From positions 1 to 56,594 of IMG/VR virus record IMGVR_UViG_3300025151_000041: a DNA stretch of 56,594 nt; one strand, 5' to 3'. A program made the translations under genes and the position numbers. Below, one piece after another: positions 17,301 to 24,542 of this stretch. Positions within the stretch are counted from its first letter, which is position 1. Each line of letters begins with the position of its first letter. The notes beneath the pieces are model-generated. The model made no database searches, was not told the DNA's origin, and saw only the letters and a list, made by a program, of their open reading frames with translations. The DNA comes from a virus.

Positions 17301-18814
17301 TGAACATTTTACTTGGACCACCAGGAACAGGTAAAACGGAAACAAGTATACGCACAGTAGAAAAGTTTTTGTCGCAAGGTGTTCCCCCCGATAGAATTGG
17401 TTATTTTGCTTTCACACGCAGGGCAAACATAGAAGCCAAGCATAGGGCAATGGAGCGTTTTAATCTAAGTTCAGAAGATCTACCGTACTTTCGCACACTA
17501 CATTCCTTAGCATACTCTTCTATGGGTATCACTCGAAGCCAAATTATGACTCGTAAGCACTACGAAACAGTCAGCGAATGGCTAAAGATAGGAAGTTTTT
17601 TTGCTAGAGAAAGTGATCATGGACCATTTAAAGATATAGGCTACGGTGATAAGTATTTAGAGTTAATAAATATATCTCGTATTACTCGCACTCCGTTGAG
17701 ACAAATTTATAACGCAAGCAGAGTAAGATACAAAGCTGACTGGCGTGTTTTAGAATATGTAGATAGAGGTTTAAAACACTACAAAGAAACATACGGTCTT
17801 CATGATTACGCCGATATGTTGATACATTTTGTAAAGGCTGACCTAGCTCCACGTTTAGAGGTTGTTATCATAGACGAGGCACAAGACTTATCAGCAATAC
17901 AGTGGGAAATGGTAAAACTTCTAGCTCAAAAAGCAAATCATGTTTATATCGCAGGTGATGATGATCAAGCCATTTACCGTTGGGCAGGGGCAGATATAGA
18001 AAAGTTTCTTGGTTTGCAGGGTGATATACAGGTGCTTTCTCAAAGTTATCGTATCCCAGCTAAACATCACACTATGAGTCAAAAACTTATACAAAGAGTT
18101 ATTCACCGACACCCGAAACAATTTAGCCCAAGAGATGAAGAAGGCTATGTTCAATGGCATAGGCATAGCGAAGCGGTAAACATGGATGAAGGTAATTGGC
18201 TCTTGCTTTCTCGCACCACACGGGGAGCAAACCAATTAGAGGAAGAGGTAAGGCAAAGAGGAATACTGTATCGTTATGATGCAAGCCGAAGTTCAGACAG
18301 TAAAGTTTTACAGGCAGTTGTTTTGTGGGAAAAATTACGAGATGGTAAGCGATTGCATTTGGATGAGGTAAAACGTGTGTATGAACAAATGATTTTACAT
18401 AAGCAAGTTGGTTATGGATTTAAAAGTATGGTAGGTGTAGATGATGATTCATTTTTTAGTTTAGAAGATTTACAAAAAGATCATGGGTTACTAACCTCTG
18501 CTCCTTGGGATTTAGCACTTGGTAAAATATCAGAACGAGATAAACGGTACATAAGTTCTTGTTTGCGTAAGGGTGAGGTTTTAACAGCAGATCCACGCAT
18601 TACAATTTCTACGATACATAGAGCAAAGGGAGCTCAAGCAGACAATGTGTTGTTATTGACAGATACAACAGGGCGTTCTAACAGTCAGTGGCGGTATTCA
18701 GAAACAGAAAAAGAAGATGAAGCAAGAGTATTTTATGTAGGATTAACACGTTCCAAACATTCTTTACATCTTGTTCACCCTATGTTTTCGGGAGGTTATA
18801 ATGTTCCTAGGTGA
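17300..18814 (+). CDS. UvrD/Rep-like superfamily 1 helicase
   Basis: 504 residues from a GTG overlapping the primase stop. Motifs: Walker A GPPGTGKT (6-13), motif Ia AFTRRANIEA (37-46), a DEAQ Walker B (192-195), motif III GDDDQAIYRWAGAD (219-232), motif IV-like SQSYRIP (247-253), motif V TIHRAKGAQADNV near 435-450 and motif VI VGLTRSK (480-486). All SF1A landmarks are present, so it should be an active 3'-5' DNA helicase, here probably the replicative or recombination helicase paired with the primase. It is shorter than cellular UvrD (about 720), lacking much of the 2B insert. Confidence 0.9.
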   Translation: MNILLGPPGTGKTETSIRTVEKFLSQGVPPDRIGYFAFTRRANIEAKHRAMERFNLSSEDLPYFRTLHSLAYSSMGITRSQIMTRKHYETVSEWLKIGSFFARESDHGPFKDIGYGDKYLELINISRITRTPLRQIYNASRVRYKADWRVLEYVDRGLKHYKETYGLHDYADMLIHFVKADLAPRLEVVIIDEAQDLSAIQWEMVKLLAQKANHVYIAGDDDQAIYRWAGADIEKFLGLQGDIQVLSQSYRIPAKHHTMSQKLIQRVIHRHPKQFSPRDEEGYVQWHRHSEAVNMDEGNWLLLSRTTRGANQLEEEVRQRGILYRYDASRSSDSKVLQAVVLWEKLRDGKRLHLDEVKRVYEQMILHKQVGYGFKSMVGVDDDSFFSLEDLQKDHGLLTSAPWDLALGKISERDKRYISSCLRKGEVLTADPRITISTIHRAKGAQADNVLLLTDTTGRSNSQWRYSETEKEDEARVFYVGLTRSKHSLHLVHPMFSGGYNVPR

Positions 18815-18840
18815 GCAAATACATAAACTCTTTTTTAAAA

Positions 18841-18853
18841 CTTGTTGTATAAT
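18841..18853 (+). promoter_or_regulatory. -10-like promoter element before the 101-residue gene
   Basis: CTTGTTGTATAAT with TATAAT at 18848-18853. No good -35 is visible, so it may rely on the extended TTG region. The same CTTGTTATAAT pattern recurs before several small genes (35024, 35333). Confidence 0.5.
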
Positions 18854-18881
18854 ATAAATGTGTATTTAAAAGGAGTAGTTT

Positions 18882-19187
18882 ATGCACAAAATACGTTACT
18901 TTACAAAAGATGCATTGGTGTCTGCCGCTAAACAAGCAGAAACTAATGATGTTAACCGCCAAATTGATGTAAAGCGTTTAGAAAAAATAGTTGAGTCGGG
19001 TGTGTTATACCCAATCACATTTGCCCTCGTTCACAATGACGTAGAAATGCGTTGTCGTGTGGTTTTAAATGAGCAAGGCGAAAGTGCTTTTTTAGACATA
19101 CCTATTGAAGTTTGGCAAAATTTACCTTTACAGGAAGTGTGGGAGCCTCAACCTCTTGAAGTTGAGTCAGCACCGCCTGTAAGCTAA
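18882..19187 (+). CDS. Hypothetical protein, 101 residues
   Basis: Start is fixed by AAAGGAG seven bases upstream. Sequence MHKIRYFTKDALVSAAKQAE... followed by a beta-rich middle (ITFALVHNDVEMRCRVVLNE) and a Pro/Glu tail. Not recognised. It has its own promoter-like element and stands 23 bases before the DUF932 gene, with which it may be co-transcribed. Confidence 0.8.
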   Translation: MHKIRYFTKDALVSAAKQAETNDVNRQIDVKRLEKIVESGVLYPITFALVHNDVEMRCRVVLNEQGESAFLDIPIEVWQNLPLQEVWEPQPLEVESAPPVS

Positions 19188-19210
19188 CCGCTATAGAAGG
19201 AGAAAGTTTT

Positions 19211-20233
19211 ATGGCACACGCAGTAGAAACTATGGCTTATGCAGGACAAGTCCCTTGGCATGGGCTAGGAAAAAAAGTTAGTACCGATATGACCCCCGAC
19301 CAAATGGCAGATGAAGCAGGGTTAAATTGGACAGTTACAAAACGCAGAGCTTACACCGCAACGGAAAATGCTCCAAACATTTTTAAACCTGACCTCGATT
19401 CACTAGTTATGGTTCCTGACCATTACTTTTTGATGCGAGACGATAACAATAGTGTTTTATCACATTGCGGTGAAAACTATGTACCGTTTCAAAACAAAGA
19501 GGTTATGTCGTTCTTTAAAAAGTTTACTGAAGCTGGTGATATGCAAATGGAAACAGCAGGTAGTTTAAAGGAAGGCAGAGAAATTTGGGGTTTGGCTAAG
19601 TTGCGAGATGGTTTTACTCTTCCAGGAGGCGACGAAATAGAAGGTTACTTACTATTAAATAATAGCCACAAAGCAGGAAAAGCCTTGAGCATTATGTTTA
19701 CTCCTATAAGAGTTGTATGCAACAACACACTTACTCTTGCGTTGAACCAATCAGGGCAGAAATTTAGAGTGTTGCACTTACAAATGTTCGACGAAGAAAT
19801 TATGAACGCCGCAGAGGAAGCACTTGGTTTGAGCGACAAACAAATGAAAACCTTTACTGAGCAAGCTAATTTCTTGAGCAGTAAAAAAGCAACAGACATA
19901 CAGGTTACTAATTATGTTGCTGAGTTGTTTCAACCTAACATACTGTTGGAACGTGGCAAAGCAACGCACCAAGATAACTTACCGCCGTTGCGTGATGAAC
20001 TAAAGCACTCAGCTAATAGTGTTCTTGAAGCAATCGAAACAAGTCCTGGAGCTGGATTACAGTCGGCAAGAGGTACATGGTGGGGAGCATTAAACGGTGT
20101 GACATACGTTGTTGATCACCAAGGAAGAGGTAACTCTCGTGACAATACATTGCACTCCGCTTGGTTTGGCTCTGGTGCTAGTCGTAAGACAAAGGCATTG
20201 CAAAAAGCAGTTGAATACGCAAGAGCTGCTTGA
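19211..20233 (+). CDS. DUF932 domain protein
   Basis: 340 residues matching the phage/plasmid-like DUF932 family by its opening MAHAVETMAYAGQVPWHGLGKKV (WHGLG is typical), FLMRDDNNSVLSHCGENYVPFQNKEV, LLLNNSHKAGKALSIMFTPIRVVCNNTLTLA and the end WGALNGVTYVVDHQGRG. Members are common on phages and plasmids. The biochemical role is not established to my knowledge; roles near recombination or DNA processing have been suggested from neighbourhoods. Length is normal for the family. SD is AGAAGGAG. A strong terminator follows at once. Confidence 0.85.
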   Translation: MAHAVETMAYAGQVPWHGLGKKVSTDMTPDQMADEAGLNWTVTKRRAYTATENAPNIFKPDLDSLVMVPDHYFLMRDDNNSVLSHCGENYVPFQNKEVMSFFKKFTEAGDMQMETAGSLKEGREIWGLAKLRDGFTLPGGDEIEGYLLLNNSHKAGKALSIMFTPIRVVCNNTLTLALNQSGQKFRVLHLQMFDEEIMNAAEEALGLSDKQMKTFTEQANFLSSKKATDIQVTNYVAELFQPNILLERGKATHQDNLPPLRDELKHSANSVLEAIETSPGAGLQSARGTWWGALNGVTYVVDHQGRGNSRDNTLHSAWFGSGASRKTKALQKAVEYARAA

Positions 20234-20236
20234 ATA

Positions 20237-20267
20237 ATGTGGGGAGTTTCGACTCCCCACAATCTTT
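20237..20267 (+). terminator. Intrinsic terminator with UUCG tetraloop
   Basis: Perfect 10-bp stem tgtggggagt (20237-20246) / actccccaca (20251-20260) capped by ttcg, then atctttt. Ends the primase-helicase-DUF932 transcription unit. Confidence 0.9.
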
Positions 20268-20309
20268 TATATAGATAAAATAAAAGTATGTTTTGAGCCA
20301 CAAATGTTT

Positions 20310-20315
20310 TATAAT
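20310..20315 (+). promoter_or_regulatory. -10-like element before the hypermodification operon
   Basis: TATAAT inside tgttttataataaaa, followed by the leader ttatagaaaggaatc and ATG. The context tgttttATAATAaaa is shared with the promoter at 31502. It lies just after the terminator at 20237, so a new transcription unit starts here. Confidence 0.55.
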
Positions 20316-20345
20316 AAAAAAACTAAATGGTTATAGAAAGGAATC

Positions 20346-20708
20346 ATGGTTATGGCAGTAGTACAGATACATTGGTACACTCGTATCAAACCACTTGTAG
20401 ATAAACCTCCAATTCGTGAGGGAACAATTCGTTATAGAAATATGTTTGTTGTCATTCGTAGCCAAACAGTACGAGAGGCTTTGCACAGGCTCAAACAATT
20501 AGAGCCAAAAGGCAGTATGAAAGACATACACTTAGCCGTAAAAAAAGAAGCGGTAGAACTTATGTATCCTGAGGACATGGCAGAAGAGCAATACGCAAGT
20601 ATTGATGAATCTATACGCATGAGTTTAGAAGGGTTGGAAAGTGTAGAGTCTAGAACACAAAAGCTAACAACGTATATGAAGGAGTTTAATGATGACAAAC
20701 CTTCCTGA
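20346..20708 (+). CDS. Hypothetical protein, 120 residues
   Basis: First gene of the hypermodification operon. Start ATG 20346 is six bases after AAAGG; ATG 20352 is possible. The N-terminal half is beta-strand rich with basic residues, the C-terminal half helical and acidic (DMAEEQYASIDESIRM). Overlaps the next gene by 17 bases. Not recognised. Confidence 0.75.
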   Translation: MVMAVVQIHWYTRIKPLVDKPPIREGTIRYRNMFVVIRSQTVREALHRLKQLEPKGSMKDIHLAVKKEAVELMYPEDMAEEQYASIDESIRMSLEGLESVESRTQKLTTYMKEFNDDKPS

Positions 20709-21624
20709 CGCTACATTGAAAAAATACCAAGAATTTTACTATTGGATAAACGAAAGACACGCAATATATCAAAAGCGTAAGGAAAATCTTCCTCCTCCTT
20801 GGACAGATGACCCCATACTACAAGAATATAAATTTACAAACCCTTTTCGTGAAAACGATAGAGACACAATATGGATGAGACAAAATTGGACTAAGCCACA
20901 CCATAACAGACCACACGGAGAAATTATATTCAACTGTTGTTTGTTCCGTATGGTTGGCACACCAGAATTTGCCGAACATCACGGGTGGGTTCATGACATG
21001 AATGGCACTTGGGACTCAGAAAAAACAAAAGAAATTATAGAGCTTCGATTATCTCAACGTCAAAAAACTTTTACAGGAGCTTACATAATTCCAAACAGGG
21101 GTTTGACTTTACCAAAATCGCAAGTTGTTGTGGATCTTTTTCTTAAACCAATATGGGAAAATCGAGAAGTGATAGCAAATGTCGCCAAGTGTTCGCAGTC
21201 TTTACAACACACACATGAACACTTTGCCAATTACAATGGTTGGGGTGGTGGCGGATTTATGGCGTATGAAGTTGTAACAGATTTAAACAACACACCTGTT
21301 CTTAAAGATGCACAAGACCGTTACAGGTGGGCGAACGCAGGACCAGGAGCAAGGAGAGGTTTAAATAGGTTACATGGCAGACCACTCAAAAAACGATACC
21401 CTATGAGTCAGCTTAACGACGAGATGAACCATTTGTTAAGTTGGGCAGAGGCTTTTGCAGGTGATCATGTTCCTAAAAACGAAATTGATATGCGTGTTAT
21501 AGAGCATAGTTTGTGTGAATGGGATAAATACCAACGAGTATTGTTAAACGAGGGTAGACCTAGATCAAAGTACAATCCTGACTTAGTATCTAATCACAAT
21601 TTTGTAGCAGGACCGATTGACTAA
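20692..21624 (+). CDS. Putative DNA base hypermodification protein (HMUDK_hel-like)
   Basis: 310 residues. ATG 20692 is preferred over the adjoining ATG 20689 because AGGAG is then 7 bases away. Key stretch: FYYWINERHAIYQKR, then WTDDPILQEYKF and NPFRENDRDTIWMRQNW. To my recognition this is the signature of the helical family called '5-hmdU DNA kinase helical domain / putative DNA base hypermodification protein', related to the alpha-glutamyl/putrescinyl thymine pyrophosphorylases predicted by Iyer, Aravind and colleagues. These act on hydroxymethylated pyrimidines in phage DNA after replication. No P-loop kinase is fused here. The next gene, a glycosyltransferase, overlaps by one base. Substrate and product are unknown. 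Family call moderately firm. Confidence 0.7.
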   Translation: MTNLPDATLKKYQEFYYWINERHAIYQKRKENLPPPWTDDPILQEYKFTNPFRENDRDTIWMRQNWTKPHHNRPHGEIIFNCCLFRMVGTPEFAEHHGWVHDMNGTWDSEKTKEIIELRLSQRQKTFTGAYIIPNRGLTLPKSQVVVDLFLKPIWENREVIANVAKCSQSLQHTHEHFANYNGWGGGGFMAYEVVTDLNNTPVLKDAQDRYRWANAGPGARRGLNRLHGRPLKKRYPMSQLNDEMNHLLSWAEAFAGDHVPKNEIDMRVIEHSLCEWDKYQRVLLNEGRPRSKYNPDLVSNHNFVAGPID

Positions 21625-22940
21625 TGAAATTTTTAATGACTATACACTATATTCAAGATTATGGTGGGATAATGAACCACGCCGAATATCTTGCAAAAGG
21701 TTTAAAAGCACTTGGGCATGAAGTTGATTTTGTTTCGTTGCTTCCGCAATTTTCGACAACACAAAGCAATCGACCACGAAAAGATATGGAAGAGTATCGT
21801 ACTGTTGGCACAGGATACCCCTACCACCAGAAACGAGGATGGATGGGTGTACCAAGAGTAGGCTATCGAGATATGTACACAAGAAAAAAGTGGCTAGAAA
21901 AATGCAGTAAGTATGATGCCGTGTTGTGGCACTTGCCTGTTCCTGCTCTAACAGCTCCAAACAAAAATGTTCAAGAGTGGGTAGAGCTTTACGATCATGG
22001 GAGCAAAAACATAGCAATAATACATGATGGTAATTTAAGAGAACGCAACTGTCATTTGCTTCATGTTTCGGATAAGTTTCATGCTATGGTTTGTGTTCAT
22101 GAATCCGCTATGGGTTCAGCAGATGTAATCGACATACCCCGAAAGCTGATTGTAAACCCTTTCGATTTTGACTTGGAGCAACTTGAAAACGACATATACG
22201 GTAACTCTAACTTTGAACAAAGAAGCGGTTTTTGTGCAGTACAGGTATTCAAAGGCTGGAAACGTGTTGATACTTTAATAAGAGCAATACCCCACATGAA
22301 AAACCAAGAACAGAAAACACTTGGTGGTTTGGGTATAGAGTTTCGTTACATGACAAGCAAGGATAAATGCAAGCCGAAGTATTTTGAAAAAGGAGAACGT
22401 ATTTGGGATATTGCTTTGCGTCATGGCATGAAACATTTAGGAGCTGTTCCGAATGACAATGTGTATAAGTTACTTCAAACAGCAAAGGTACAAATAGACC
22501 CTAGCTTTAGTGACAAGTATCGTAAGTTTGGTTCTCATTTTAACCGCACAACTATAGAAGCTATAATTAATGGTACTGTTCCTATGGCAACTGATTGGGG
22601 TATGCAAGACAGTAAGATATTCACTCCTGGAGAAAACTTCATTGAAATACCTAAAAGTAGTTCACCACAACAATTTGCTGAAATTGTTGACGGTGCGTTA
22701 AATGATCACGTTTTCTGGCAACGAGTGAGAGAAACTAATTTACAGATTATCGAGCAATTTCACATGGTAAACGTAGCAAGTGAGTATGTAAAACTTGTCA
22801 CTGACCCTGTTAATTCCTTACCAAAAGGAACACCAGATTTAACAACTCAATTAAACTGTGTGGAAACTTTAAAATATTTCAATGTAGAGCCAAAAGAGGT
22901 AGGAGTATTGCAAGCAGAGAAACAGGCAACACTTTTTTAG
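21624..22940 (+). CDS. GT-B fold glycosyltransferase (GT4-like)
   Basis: 438 residues. The N-terminal domain begins KFLMTIHYIQDYGGIMNHAEYLAKGLKALGHEVDFVS, the classic acceptor-side Rossmann strand with a Gly-Gly loop of GT-B enzymes. The C-terminal domain has VQVFKGWKRVDTLIRAI, VPNDNVYKLLQTAKVQIDPSFSD and NRTTIEAIINGTVPMATDWGMQD, where the Glu of TIEAI is in the usual sugar-nucleotide-binding place. It overlaps the hypermodification gene by one base, so a DNA base is a plausible acceptor, though a capsid or cell-surface target is possible. Fold assignment firm; acceptor is inference. Confidence 0.8.
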   Translation: MKFLMTIHYIQDYGGIMNHAEYLAKGLKALGHEVDFVSLLPQFSTTQSNRPRKDMEEYRTVGTGYPYHQKRGWMGVPRVGYRDMYTRKKWLEKCSKYDAVLWHLPVPALTAPNKNVQEWVELYDHGSKNIAIIHDGNLRERNCHLLHVSDKFHAMVCVHESAMGSADVIDIPRKLIVNPFDFDLEQLENDIYGNSNFEQRSGFCAVQVFKGWKRVDTLIRAIPHMKNQEQKTLGGLGIEFRYMTSKDKCKPKYFEKGERIWDIALRHGMKHLGAVPNDNVYKLLQTAKVQIDPSFSDKYRKFGSHFNRTTIEAIINGTVPMATDWGMQDSKIFTPGENFIEIPKSSSPQQFAEIVDGALNDHVFWQRVRETNLQIIEQFHMVNVASEYVKLVTDPVNSLPKGTPDLTTQLNCVETLKYFNVEPKEVGVLQAEKQATLF

Positions 22941-23052
22941 CTAATATAAGCAACGTAGATAAGCAGAACTAAGTGCTTGTAGGGTAGGGTAGCTAAAACA
23001 ATAAAAGATCACTGTATAAGGCTTAAAACGGCAAAGAAAGGCAAATTAACAA
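22941..23052 (+). other. Intergenic gap, no gene seen
   Basis: 112 bases with a short gtagggtagggtagc repeat and a GAAAGG ribosome site before the next ATG. No clear terminator or promoter beyond a weak TATAAG (23016). Confidence 0.5.
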
Positions 23053-24102
23053 ATGACTACACAATTAAATGGTAAATTAGGCACACATAGGGGTGTGACG
23101 GCGTTTTCTTTCAAAGACATAAACGAAGCTCTGTATGTTTTAAAAGAGGAAGTGTTAGAAAATGGTGACAGAGTAGAAACTCGAAATGGAACAGCTTACG
23201 AAATTCCATCACCTGTTGCCGTAACATTTAACAGACCAACAAGGCGAGTTTTGTTCTACAGACAGAGAGATGCCAACCCTGTTTTCCATTTTTTAGAAAG
23301 TATATGGATGTTAGCAGGTCGTAACGATCTTGCATGGATACAAAATTATAACAAAAGAATGGCAGAGTATAGCGACGACGGTGAAATTTTCAATGGTGCG
23401 TATGGATATAGGTGGCGAAACCACTTCGACAAAGACCAAATAGAAATAGCTTGCCAAAGATTAATAGAATACGAAAACGATAGAAGAGCAGTGGTAACAA
23501 TGTGGGATCCTACCTTCGACCTTACAGATTCTAACAAAGGTAAAGATCACCCCTGCAACACTCACATATACTTTTCGGTAAGAAAAAACAGGCTCGATAT
23601 GACAGTATGCAACCGAAGTAACGATTTAATCTGGGGTATGTGCGGAGCAAACGCAGTACATATGAGTATGCTACAGGAATATATGGCTTCTGTTATCGAC
23701 GCAGGGATTGGTATTTACACACAATTTACCAATAACCTTCATGCTTACTTTGATACGCTAGAAAAACTTGTCGATATGCAACCTGACTATGATGCTTACA
23801 AGACAAGAGGATTAGTGCCATACCCATTAGTTGATGAGCCGTCAACCTTTTTAAAAGAAGCAGAAAAGTTTTGCTCTGAAATAATCGCAATGGAAAAGAT
23901 GACCGAAAAGAAATTAAATTACGTCTACGACAATACAGTTTTCGAAGAAGTAGGTTTACCAATGCACAATATGTATATGGCGTGGAAAGATAAAAATTAT
24001 GACGAAGCCTATTTGTGTGCTATGGACATAAAAGCCGCAGATTGGAGACTTGCTTGTAAAGAATGGCTCGAAAGGAGAAAACCGAATGGCAAACGTATAT
24101 AG
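23053..24102 (+). CDS. Thymidylate synthase / pyrimidine hydroxymethylase family enzyme
   Basis: 349 residues of the ThyA fold: FHFLESIWMLAGRND (78-92), YGYRWR (117-122), DHPCNTHIYF with catalytic Cys168, CNRSNDLIWG (186-195) for dUMP phosphate and base binding, GANAVHMSMLQEYMA (198-212) and NLHAY (228-232). The residue after Cys is Asn, not the His of ordinary ThyA, and the usual C-terminal folate-closing end is not seen. These changes and the neighbours favour a dUMP or dCMP hydroxymethylase feeding base hypermodification over plain dTMP synthesis, but the reaction cannot be fixed by eye. Overlaps the next gene by 17 bases. Confidence 0.8.
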   Translation: MTTQLNGKLGTHRGVTAFSFKDINEALYVLKEEVLENGDRVETRNGTAYEIPSPVAVTFNRPTRRVLFYRQRDANPVFHFLESIWMLAGRNDLAWIQNYNKRMAEYSDDGEIFNGAYGYRWRNHFDKDQIEIACQRLIEYENDRRAVVTMWDPTFDLTDSNKGKDHPCNTHIYFSVRKNRLDMTVCNRSNDLIWGMCGANAVHMSMLQEYMASVIDAGIGIYTQFTNNLHAYFDTLEKLVDMQPDYDAYKTRGLVPYPLVDEPSTFLKEAEKFCSEIIAMEKMTEKKLNYVYDNTVFEEVGLPMHNMYMAWKDKNYDEAYLCAMDIKAADWRLACKEWLERRKPNGKRI

Positions 24103-24415
24103 TCCTACAATAGAAAAAGTTATGGAGCTATGCAACCAAGACTCACTTGCTTTGCACGAAGCTGAAAAATCGTATGCAGATAGTTGGAAAAAGCGTGGTG
24201 GCGTTGGTGCAATGATGATGCTTGCTCGAAAGTGGGATCGTATCGAAAACCAAGTTCAAAATGATAATTATGATATTTTTACTGCTATATCGAATGATGC
24301 AAGCAGTGATGGTATTATGGATGACATTCGTGACTTACGCAGGTATCTTCTTTTGGTCGAAGCAGAAATGGTAATGAGAGGTACGGTGAATGCCGAAAGA
24401 AGAAGAGAAACTTGA
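24086..24415 (+). CDS. Small helical protein, Nmad1/MazG-like character
   Basis: 109 residues. ATG 24086 is chosen because AAAGGAG lies 9 bases upstream; an in-frame ATG at 24050 would lie deep in the TS gene. All helical: EKSYADSWKKRGGVGAMMMLARKWDRIEN and DDIRDLRRYLLLVEAEM resemble DUF1599/'nucleotide modification associated domain 1' and, more loosely, MazG-type pyrophosphohydrolases (acidic helices). Such proteins sit beside modified-base pathways, which fits here. Tentative. Confidence 0.6.
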   Translation: MANVYSPTIEKVMELCNQDSLALHEAEKSYADSWKKRGGVGAMMMLARKWDRIENQVQNDNYDIFTAISNDASSDGIMDDIRDLRRYLLLVEAEMVMRGTVNAERRRET

Positions 24416-24542
24416 TGAAAAAGTCCTAGCTGTCTGTGCCTGTGGGAAAGAAGAAAAATACCTTACATACCGAAACCTAAAAAACAGATGGCCTCATTGT
24501 TCCTGTAAAATGTCTATGAAAGTTTTAACCAATGCAACTTAA
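24390..24542 (+). CDS. Small protein with two Cys-x-Cys pairs
   Basis: A 50-residue frame overlapping the previous gene by 26 bases and the polymerase start by 11. It has CAC at 16-18 and CSC at 37-39, a spacing fit for a single zinc ribbon. It fills the only gap in a tightly packed operon, which supports it. Function unknown. Confidence 0.6.
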   Translation: MPKEEEKLDEKVLAVCACGKEEKYLTYRNLKNRWPHCSCKMSMKVLTNAT

